Positions 1-5,166 of a stretch of 5,166 nucleotides of DNA are shown here, in pieces. A program made the position numbers and the translations under genes. The notes below the pieces were generated by a model that saw only the letters and a list, made by a program, of their open reading frames with translations, made no database searches and was not told the DNA's origin. Numbering within the stretch: the first letter of the stretch is position 1; each line of letters opens with the position of its first letter. Source of the stretch: Rhizobacter sp. (GTDB lineage Bacteria > Pseudomonadota > Gammaproteobacteria > Burkholderiales > Burkholderiaceae_C); assembly GCA_025360945.1 (NCBI GenBank), contig JANYBE010000353.1, positions 1 to 5,166 of the forward strand, given 5' to 3'.

Positions 1-1
1 C

Positions 2-1498
2 CAACTCACCGGGGTATTCATCGCCGCCGGCCTGATGCTGACCACGGGCGGCTTCTACATCGGGCGGCATGCTTCGAATCCATCGGCCGAGCCCATGGCG
101 GCGGGTGCCGCAGCCGCTGATAGAAAGGTCCTGTACTGGCACGACCCCATGGTTCCGGGGCAGAGATTCGACAAGCCAGGCAAGTCGCCCTTCATGGACA
201 TGCAACTCGTGCCGGTCTATGCAGACAGTGATGCGAGCGACGGCGGCACGAAGATCAGCCCGACCGTGCAACAGAACCTCGGCATGCGCCTAGCCGGTGT
301 TCGCCGGGCCGTCGTGGCTTCGTCCTTCGATGCAGTGGGCTCCGTCCAGTTCGACGAACGGCTGAGCGTCTCCGTTCAAACCAGAGTCGCAGGCTACGTC
401 GAACATCTGTCGGCGCGTGCGCCGATGGAAAGCGTCCGCAAGGGTCAGGCGCTCGCCACCGTATTCGCTCCCGATTGGCTGGGTCCCTTGAACGAACTGT
501 TAGCCCTCAAGCGCGCCGGCGTCTCAGCCGACCTCATCGCCGCAGCTCGAGAGCGGACACAAGCGATGTCGATACCCTCCGACCTCGTGCGCCGGGTCGA
601 GGCTGGCGAAACCCCGAACGCACGCTTTGTCGTCACTTCGCCGTCGTCCGGCGTCGTCGCCGAGCTCGGCGTTCGAGAAGGTGCAGCGGTCTCTCCCGGC
701 ATGTCGCTGTTTCGGATCGCCGGCCTGGAGAAGGTCTGGGCGATTGCCGAGATCCCCGAAACGCAGGCACTGCGACTGGTCCGGGGTCAGACAGTCAGGG
801 CCGTCCTTCAGGCCGATCCTTCACAGTCCTTCGACGGCAAGCTGACCGAACTTCTGCCTGAGGTCAGTGCGAGTACGCGAACACTCAAGGCGCGCTTCGA
901 GGTCGACAACCGCAACGGCAAGCTCATTCCGGGCATGCTGTTGCGCCTTCAAGTGGCAGGTCCGAGCAGTTCCCGTCTCGTTGTGCCTGCAGAGGCGGTC
1001 ATCCGTACCGGCAAGCGCTCGGTCGTGCTCGTGCGGTTGCCGAACGGCGCGTTCGAGAGCCGCGACATTGCACTGGGCCAGGAAGTCGGCGATGACATCG
1101 AAGTGCTGCGAGGACTCTCGGAGAGTGAGCAGGTTGTGGCGAGCGGCCAGTTCCTCATCGACTCCGAAGCGCGTCTGCGTTCGGTGACGGACAGCATGGC
1201 AATCGCACCTGCAACGGCCGGTGCGCCCTTGTCGGCCGGGTCGACGCCTACGGCAAAGGCTTCGGACGTCCATGTTGGTGAGGGAAAGATCGAAAGCGTG
1301 GCCGCCGACGGCATCACCATCTCGCACGGACCGATCTCGTCGCTCAAGTGGCCCCCGATGACGATGGGCTTCGGCAAGCCATCCACAGTCGCGTTCTCGG
1401 ACATCAAGAAGGGAGACACGGTTCGATTCACGTTCAAGGAAGGCGGACCATCGGGCTACGAGCTGGTGTCGGTCCAACGCATCGGGGGCATGAAGTGA
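2..1498 (+). CDS. cusB: CusB/SilB-type RND efflux periplasmic adaptor with fused CusF-like C-terminal domain (5' partial)
   Basis: Membrane fusion protein linking the CusA pump to an outer-membrane channel for Cu(I)/Ag(I) export. The frame is open from base 2 (11 residues before the ATG at 35), so the gene starts upstream; 498 residues are visible. Numbering from the ATG at 35: a hydrophobic N-terminal segment spans the left edge to about residue 9, consistent with a signal or anchor. A heavy-metal-binding domain lies at 32-62, with M39, M54 and M56 spaced like CusB M49/M64/M66 of E. coli. Lipoyl halves lie near 110-146 and 200-228, flanking a short helical hairpin. A beta-barrel lies at about 230-310 and a membrane-proximal domain ends at the FLIDSE motif (373-378). 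An Ala/Pro/Ser-rich linker (385-412) leads to a CusF-like domain (413-486) with H431, W439, M442 and M444. E. coli CusB is about 407 residues and lacks this last domain; SilB of Cupriavidus metallidurans has it. The family is certain; copper versus silver preference is not decidable. Confidence 0.95.
   Translation, partial: QLTGVFIAAGLMLTTGGFYIGRHASNPSAEPMAAGAAAADRKVLYWHDPMVPGQRFDKPGKSPFMDMQLVPVYADSDASDGGTKISPTVQQNLGMRLAGVRRAVVASSFDAVGSVQFDERLSVSVQTRVAGYVEHLSARAPMESVRKGQALATVFAPDWLGPLNELLALKRAGVSADLIAAARERTQAMSIPSDLVRRVEAGETPNARFVVTSPSSGVVAELGVREGAAVSPGMSLFRIAGLEKVWAIAEIPETQALRLVRGQTVRAVLQADPSQSFDGKLTELLPEVSASTRTLKARFEVDNRNGKLIPGMLLRLQVAGPSSSRLVVPAEAVIRTGKRSVVLVRLPNGAFESRDIALGQEVGDDIEVLRGLSESEQVVASGQFLIDSEARLRSVTDSMAIAPATAGAPLSAGSTPTAKASDVHVGEGKIESVAADGITISHGPISSLKWPPMTMGFGKPSTVAFSDIKKGDTVRFTFKEGGPSGYELVSVQRIGGMK
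1484..1498 (+). promoter_or_regulatory. Ribosome binding site and GTGA start/stop overlap deciding the cusA start
   Basis: A GGGGG run at 1484-1488 sits 6 bases before the GTG at 1495-1497. That GTG shares GTGA with the cusB stop (TGA 1496-1498), a typical translational-coupling arrangement. The cusA frame stays open further upstream, back to an ATG at 1348, but those extra 49 codons lie inside the CusF-like domain of cusB and resemble no RND N-terminus. Starting at the GTG gives the usual short cytoplasmic leader just before TM1. Confidence 0.8.
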
Positions 1499-4400
1499 TT
1501 GCCGCGCTGATCCGCTGGTCGATCCACAACCGGTTCCTTGTCCTCATCGCGACTGCATTCCTCGTTGCCGCCGGTGTCTCGTCGGTCGCGAGAACGCCCC
1601 TCGACGCGCTTCCGGATCTGTCCGACACGCAGGTCATCGTGCGCACGCCCTACCCCGGCAAGGCCCCACAGGTCGTCGAAGACCTCGTGACCTACCCGCT
1701 GACGACCACGATGCTCAGTGTGCCGGGCGCGAAAACTGTTCGCGGCTACTCCTTCTTCGGGGACTCCTTCGTCTACGTCCTGTTCGATGACAAGACCGAC
1801 CCCTACTGGGCGCGGTCAAGGGTCGTCGAGTACCTCAACCAAGTGCAGAGCAAGCTGCCGCCCGGAGCGAACGCATCGCTCGGCCCTGATGCAACCGGTG
1901 TGGGCTGGGTCTATGAATACGCGCTCGTCGACCGGACTGGAAAAAACGACCTCGGACAGCTTCGCGCTCTGAACGACTGGTTCCTGAAGTTCGAATTGAA
2001 GACCGTTCCAGACGTGGCGGAGGTAGCCAGCATCGGGGGCATGGTCCGGCAGTATCAGGTCGTCCTCGATCCGGACCGCATGCGCGGGCTGGGCGTCACA
2101 CAAGCGATGGTGGTCGAAGCACTGCAAAAGGCAAATCAGGCATCCAGTGGTTCTGTCGTCGAGATGGCCGAGGCCGAGTACATGGTGCGGTCCCGCGGCT
2201 TCCTGAAGTCACTGGAAGACTTCCGCACCATACCGCTCTCGGTCACGAGCGCGACCCCCGTTCTGCTTCGCGACGTGGCGACCGTTCAGATCGGACCGGA
2301 GATGCGCCGCGGCATCGCCGAACTCGACGGTCAGGGTGAAGTTGCCGGAGGTGTTGTGGTGATGCGCTCCGGCAGGAACGCGCGCACGACCATCGATGCG
2401 GTCAAGGCGAAGCTCGACGCGCTCAAGCCGAGCCTGCCACCTGGCGTCGAAATCGTTCCGACCTATGACCGCTCGCTGCTCATCGACCGTTCAGTCGAGA
2501 ACCTGCGCTCCAAGCTGATCGAAGAGTTCATCGTGGTCGCAGTCGTGTGCGCCATCTTCCTGTTCCACTTGCGCTCTGCGTTGGTGGCGGTGGTCGCGCT
2601 GCCGGTCGGCGTGTTGGCTGCATTCGTCGTGATGCACTGGCAAGGCGTTAGCGCGAACATCCTGTCGCTCGGGGGAATTGCGGTCGCCATTGGCGCAATG
2701 ACCGACGGCTCGATCGTGATGGTCGAGGGCCTGGCCAAACACATCGAGAACTTCGAAGAGAAGAACGGGCGACAACCTTCATCCATTGAACGGTGGGCGC
2801 TGGTGGCAGAGTCGTGCGTCGAGGTGGGACCTGCGCTCTTCTTCTCCTTGCTCGTCATCGCGCTGTCGTTCACTCCGGTGTTTGCTCTCGAGGCCCAGGA
2901 GGGTCGACTGTTCTCGCCGCTGGCGTTCACGAAGACGTACGCGATGGCTGCCGCCGCTGGCCTTTCGGTCACGCTGGTGCCCGTGCTGATGGGCTACTTC
3001 ATCCGCGGGCGCATCCCTCGCGAGGCGGCGAATCCGATCAACCGTTTGCTCATCGCCGTCTACCGTCCTGCGCTCGAGGCGGTCCTGCGGTTTCCGAAAA
3101 CGACCCTGGTAGTCGCTGCGCTGCTGCTGGCATTGACCGCCATCCCGATCTCGAGATTGGGCGGCGAGTTCATGCCGGCGCTCGACGAAGGCGACCTGCT
3201 GTACATGCCGTCCGCATTGCCCGGATTGTCGATATCGAAGGCTTCCGAACTGCTCCAGCAGACGGACCGACTCATCAAGACCGTTCCTGAAGTGGCCAGG
3301 GTGTTCGGCAAGGCTGGCCGCGCGGACACGGCGACCGACCCGGCTCCGCTGGAGATGTTCGAGACGACGATCCAGTTCAAGTCGCGCGATCAGTGGCGTG
3401 ATGGGATGACGCCGGACAAGCTCGTCGAGGAACTGGACCGTGCAGTGAAGGTGCCGGGCCTTTCCAACATCTGGGTGCCACCCATCCGCAACCGAATCGA
3501 CATGCTCGCCACTGGCATCAAGAGTCCCGTGGGCGTCAAAGTCGCTGGCGCTGATCTCAGGACCATCGACAAGCTCACGACGCAGATCGAAACGGTCGTC
3601 AAGAAGGTGCCCGGTGTGACGTCGGCCTTGGCTGAGCGACTCACCGGCGGTCGATACATAGACGTCGAAGTGGACCGCCTTGCCTCGGCTCGCCATGGAC
3701 TGTCGGTGGCCGATGTCCAGGCTGTTGTCTCCACCGCGATCGGTGGGGACAACATCGGTGAAGTCATCCAGGGCCGCGAGCGCTATCCGATCAACGTGCG
3801 ATACCCACGCGAAGTCCGGGACTCGCTCGAACGCTTGCGGCAGCTGCCGTTTTTGACCGACAAGGGTGCCCAACTCCTTCTTCAGGACGTGGCCAGGATC
3901 AGTGTCGAGGATGGGCCGCCGATGCTTCGCAGCGAGAACGCCCGCCTCTCTGGCTGGGTCTACGTGGACGTGCGAGGGCGGGATCTGCGCTCGGTCGTCA
4001 ACGACATGCAGATTGCAGTCGCGAAACAGGTCGTGCTGCCCGCGGGATACGCTGTGGCCTGGTCCGGGCAGTTCGAGTATCTGGAGCGCGCGACCGAGCG
4101 ACTGAAGCTGGTCGTGCCTGTCACGCTGGCAGTCATCTTTTTGCTTTTGTACTTGCTGTTCAGGTCCTTCGGCGACGCCGCACTGGTGATGGCCGCAGTG
4201 CCGTTCTCGCTAGTCGGCGGCTTCTGGCTCGTCTGGGCCTTGGGTCACTCCATCTCAGTGGCGACCGCAGTGGGCTTCATCGCATTGGCGGGCGTCGCGG
4301 CCGAATTCGGCGTCGTGATGCTCATCTATCTGAAGAATTCCCATGCGCGTCGGCTCGCGCTTGGTGAACCCGACAACGACGAAACGCTTCTCTCTGCGAT

Positions 4401-4692
4401 CCGCGACGGCGCGGTTCTTCGCGTGCGTCCAAAAGCAATGACCGTGGCCGTCGTGATGGCTGGCCTGCTTCCCATTTTGTTGGGCACCGGCACGGGCTCG
4501 GAGGTCATGACACGCATTGCTGCGCCGATGGTGGGCGGCATGGTTACGGCACCGCTCCTGAGCATGCTGGTCATTCCCGCGGCGTGGTACTTCACACATC
4601 GAAGGCGCAAGCGCAAAACACAGCCGCTGAAGGCTTCGGTCAACGCGTCTTCACAACCAACTCTCAACCTCGAACCAAAGGAAGTCTCGTGA
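1495..4692 (+). CDS. cusA: CusA/SilA heavy-metal RND (HME-RND) inner-membrane efflux pump
   Basis: Proton-driven inner-membrane pump that takes Cu(I)/Ag(I) from the periplasm, and possibly the cytosol, out through CusB and an outer-membrane channel. From the GTG start it is 1065 residues, against 1047 in E. coli CusA. TM1 is at about 14-30, a periplasmic porter loop at 35-335, TM2-TM6 at 345-502, TM7 near 536-553, a second periplasmic loop at 555-865, and TM8-TM12 at 872-1033. The three-methionine metal site is intact: M571, M621, M670, plus E623 (E. coli M573, M623, M672, E625). Proton-path residues D404 and E411 in TM4, E937 in TM10 and K980 are present. The TM4 core reads [13 protein letters not shown], differing from the GAMVDAAIVMIEN I recall for E. 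coli. Relay methionines 391 and 755 of E. coli are replaced by L390 and N753. A basic tail of about 30 residues follows TM12. It is translationally coupled to cusB. The methionine site argues against a divalent CzcA-type (zinc/cobalt) pump. Confidence 0.97.
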   Translation: MIAALIRWSIHNRFLVLIATAFLVAAGVSSVARTPLDALPDLSDTQVIVRTPYPGKAPQVVEDLVTYPLTTTMLSVPGAKTVRGYSFFGDSFVYVLFDDKTDPYWARSRVVEYLNQVQSKLPPGANASLGPDATGVGWVYEYALVDRTGKNDLGQLRALNDWFLKFELKTVPDVAEVASIGGMVRQYQVVLDPDRMRGLGVTQAMVVEALQKANQASSGSVVEMAEAEYMVRSRGFLKSLEDFRTIPLSVTSATPVLLRDVATVQIGPEMRRGIAELDGQGEVAGGVVVMRSGRNARTTIDAVKAKLDALKPSLPPGVEIVPTYDRSLLIDRSVENLRSKLIEEFIVVAVVCAIFLFHLRSALVAVVALPVGVLAAFVVMHWQGVSANILSLGGIAVAIGAMTDGSIVMVEGLAKHIENFEEKNGRQPSSIERWALVAESCVEVGPALFFSLLVIALSFTPVFALEAQEGRLFSPLAFTKTYAMAAAAGLSVTLVPVLMGYFIRGRIPREAANPINRLLIAVYRPALEAVLRFPKTTLVVAALLLALTAIPISRLGGEFMPALDEGDLLYMPSALPGLSISKASELLQQTDRLIKTVPEVARVFGKAGRADTATDPAPLEMFETTIQFKSRDQWRDGMTPDKLVEELDRAVKVPGLSNIWVPPIRNRIDMLATGIKSPVGVKVAGADLRTIDKLTTQIETVVKKVPGVTSALAERLTGGRYIDVEVDRLASARHGLSVADVQAVVSTAIGGDNIGEVIQGRERYPINVRYPREVRDSLERLRQLPFLTDKGAQLLLQDVARISVEDGPPMLRSENARLSGWVYVDVRGRDLRSVVNDMQIAVAKQVVLPAGYAVAWSGQFEYLERATERLKLVVPVTLAVIFLLLYLLFRSFGDAALVMAAVPFSLVGGFWLVWALGHSISVATAVGFIALAGVAAEFGVVMLIYLKNSHARRLALGEPDNDETLLSAIRDGAVLRVRPKAMTVAVVMAGLLPILLGTGTGSEVMTRIAAPMVGGMVTAPLLSMLVIPAAWYFTHRRRKRKTQPLKASVNASSQPTLNLEPKEVS
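4678..4692 (+). promoter_or_regulatory. Ribosome binding site and GTGA overlap for a third operon gene
   Basis: AAGGAAG at 4678-4684 lies 4 bases before the GTG at 4689-4691, which overlaps the cusA stop (TGA 4690-4692) as GTGA. This is the same arrangement as at the cusB/cusA junction. A good Shine-Dalgarno in the last codons of cusA suggests that the operon once continued into another gene. Confidence 0.6.
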
Positions 4693-4730
4693 AGATCCAG
4701 AACACTCTCGTCCCTGTGCAGGTTCGCTGA
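4689..4730 (+). pseudogene. Truncated remnant of a third operon gene downstream of cusA
   Basis: A GTG-initiated frame of only 13 codons (reads [13 protein letters not shown], counting GTG as Met) starts by 4-base overlap with the cusA stop and behind a strong ribosome binding site, then ends at TGA 4728-4730. The first residues (Lys, then polar, then Leu-Val) resemble the beginning of a Sec signal peptide, as expected for a small periplasmic protein. In some Burkholderiales cus operons cusF follows cusA, so a lost periplasmic metal-binding protein is the likeliest identity, but too little remains to name it. From roughly 4710 onward the sequence no longer looks like a signal peptide and enters repeat-rich non-coding DNA, so the gene was probably cut there by a rearrangement. 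A genuine 13-residue peptide is possible but less likely. Confidence 0.45.
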
Positions 4731-4852
4731 ACACCCCGTGCCGTCATGGTGACGAAGCGATAGACGGTCACGAGAGACGTGGTCGCCTTGAAGCACCACT
4801 GAAACGTCGACTGCGCCATATAACCTCTGTAACCCGTTGATTTTATTGGCGG

Positions 4853-4928
4853 TGGGTGCAGTCATCTGCGAACCGCTCTCCCCTCTCCAGTTCCCTGTAT
4901 CAGGGAAGTTTGCAGGGAATGGGTGCAG
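4853..4928. repeat. 9-base direct repeat TGGGTGCAG flanking the palindrome
   Basis: TGGGTGCAG occurs at 4853-4861 and again at 4920-4928, 67 bases apart in the same orientation, with the palindrome and one GCAGGGAA copy between them. The match stops after nine bases. It may be a chance repeat or part of a recombinase or regulator binding region. Confidence 0.45.
4891..4907. repeat. Perfect 17-base inverted repeat TTCCCTGTATCAGGGAA
   Basis: Two 7-base arms (TTCCCTG and CAGGGAA) flank a 3-base centre, TAT. This could be a dimeric regulator operator or a recombinase core site. It is not followed by a T-run on either strand, so it is a poor terminator. It lies 72-88 bases upstream of the possible minus-strand start at 4819. 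The arm sequence recurs downstream as GCAGGGAA. Confidence 0.6.
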
Positions 4929-5069
4929 ACCTTGGCGACTTTTTGGCGCCGTCACCTCGCCGACGATGAGTCGTGGCGCCGTACGTGGGCTCGAACCTGA
5001 TCTGAGCCAACAAAAGGAGCAGGGATCTTCTGCGGGTCGAGCAGGGAAATTGTCCTCCATTGCAGGGAG
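4912..5069 (+). repeat. Array of GCAGGGA direct repeats, last three spaced 21-22 bases
   Basis: GCAGGGA occurs at 4912, 5019, 5041 and 5062, all in the same orientation, in addition to the CAGGGAA arm of the palindrome at 4901. The last three starts are 22 and 21 bases apart, about two helical turns, which would place them on one face of the DNA. Only 7-8 bases are conserved per copy, so these are short binding-site-like repeats rather than long iterons. Confidence 0.55.
4944..4982. repeat. Direct repeat TGGCGCCGT, 30 bases apart
   Basis: TGGCGCCGT appears at 4944-4952 and 4974-4982. The GGCGCC core is self-complementary, so the pair can also act as an inverted repeat around a 24-base centre containing a small ACGA/TCGT dyad (4963-4974). 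Function unknown. Confidence 0.4.
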
Positions 5070-5118
5070 CCACGGCGCGTTGCCTTTAGGCCGCGGGTTG
5101 ACCAATTCGAACTAGTTG

Positions 5119-5133
5119 CCCGTCACCGACGGG
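5119..5133. repeat. Short hairpin CCCGTC-ACC-GACGGG
   Basis: A perfect 6-base GC-rich stem with a 3-base loop. No T-run follows on either strand, so an intrinsic terminator is not supported. It could be a recombination or regulatory dyad, or chance. Confidence 0.35.
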
Positions 5134-5166
5134 TTCAGGGCGACGAGACCGGGTCAGCCACTACCT

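Larger units (their letters stand above)
4664..4819 (-). pseudogene. Possible broken minus-strand gene start running into the cusA 3' end
   Basis: An ATG at 4819-4817 on the minus strand is preceded by an AGAGG ribosome-binding-like stretch about 4 bases upstream and opens a 51-residue frame. It begins MAQSTFQWCFKATTSLV and continues with TVYRFVTMTARGVQR. The last 10 or so codons are only the antisense of the cusA end, so if this was a gene its body was replaced at the junction near 4710. I do not recognise the protein. A chance frame in GC-rich DNA is quite possible; the support is the start context and the plausible amino-acid mix of the first 35 residues. Confidence 0.2.
4731..5166. other. 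Repeat-rich non-coding stretch, probable mobile-element or rearrangement junction
   Basis: About 435 bases without a convincing gene. A TTG-initiated frame at 4837-5115 has no ribosome binding site and runs straight through the repeats, so I do not call it. The stretch holds a perfect palindrome, several GCAGGGA copies, two pairs of 9-base direct repeats and a short hairpin, listed separately. No tRNA, rRNA or CRISPR pattern is visible, and no strong hairpin followed by a T-run that would end the cus transcript. The density of short repeats next to a truncated gene suggests the edge of a mobile or recombined segment, but no transposase or integrase is present to name it. Confidence 0.5.

Noticed and set aside
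821..1477. 218-residue minus-strand open frame inside cusB
   Set aside because: Opposite a well-supported gene, biased composition and no recognisable domain.
1348..1494. Longer cusA start at the ATG at 1348
   Set aside because: The extra 49 codons overlap the CusF-like domain of cusB, are unlike any RND leader, and the GTG at 1495 has a ribosome binding site and the right spacing to TM1.
2779..3873. 364-residue minus-strand open frame inside cusA
   Set aside because: Antisense frame typical of GC-rich coding DNA; its Arg/His/Gln/Asp-rich composition and lack of recognisable motifs mark it as a shadow of cusA.
4934..4950. Possible terminator around the T5 run (GGCG-ACTTTTTGG-CGCC)
   Set aside because: Only a 4-base stem and the T-run lies inside the loop rather than after the stem.
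4981..5010. tRNA T-arm-like GGTTCGAGCCC on the minus strand
   Set aside because: The flanking bases do not pair into a T-stem and no acceptor or anticodon arms are found nearby.
4912..5069. GCAGGGA repeats as a CRISPR array
   Set aside because: Repeat units are only 7-8 bases and the spacing is 14 or so bases between copies, far too short for CRISPR repeats and spacers.
4326..5105. 259-residue minus-strand open frame from the repeat region into cusA
   Set aside because: Nearly half is cusA antisense and the rest crosses the palindrome and direct repeats; no recognisable domain or convincing start signal.
4837..5115. 92-residue TTG-initiated frame in the downstream region
   Set aside because: No ribosome binding site, rare start codon, and the frame translates straight through the repeats; not recognisable as a protein.

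Overview
The window carries the 3' part of a copper/silver-type RND efflux operon, followed by about 440 bases of repeat-studded sequence with no convincing gene. The strongly GC-biased codon use, GTG starts, 4-base gene overlaps and a CusB protein with a fused C-terminal CusF-like domain point to a high-GC proteobacterium. A Burkholderiales-type beta-proteobacterium is my best guess, because the same fusion is known for SilB of Cupriavidus metallidurans. Replicon type (chromosome, island or plasmid) cannot be read from the window.

Layout: (1) Positions 2-1498, + strand: a 5'-truncated cusB/silB membrane fusion (adaptor) gene. Its frame is open to the left edge, so the true start and probably an outer-membrane channel gene lie upstream. 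(2) Positions 1495-4692, + strand: cusA/silA, a complete heavy-metal RND pump of 1065 residues starting at a GTG that overlaps the cusB stop by 4 bases. (3) Positions 4689-4730, + strand: the first codons of a third gene, again overlapping by GTGA and with a good ribosome binding site, but reaching a stop after 13 codons. It looks like the remnant of a broken downstream gene. (4) Positions about 4710-5166: no convincing gene. This part holds a perfect 17-base palindrome, four GCAGGGA direct repeats, other short direct repeats and a small hairpin, and is probably a mobile-element or rearrangement junction.

How the parts work together: CusB bridges the inner-membrane pump CusA to an outer-membrane channel. 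Its N-terminal three-methionine site and its C-terminal CusF-like site (His, Trp, Met, Met) can both bind Cu(I)/Ag(I) in the periplasm and pass it to CusA. CusA keeps the three-methionine periplasmic site and the TM4 aspartate used for proton coupling, but lacks two methionines of the relay described for E. coli CusA. If the broken third gene was a free CusF-like chaperone, the domain fused to CusB could have made it dispensable. Comparisons with E. coli CusA, CusB and CusF are from memory of those proteins, not from an alignment.
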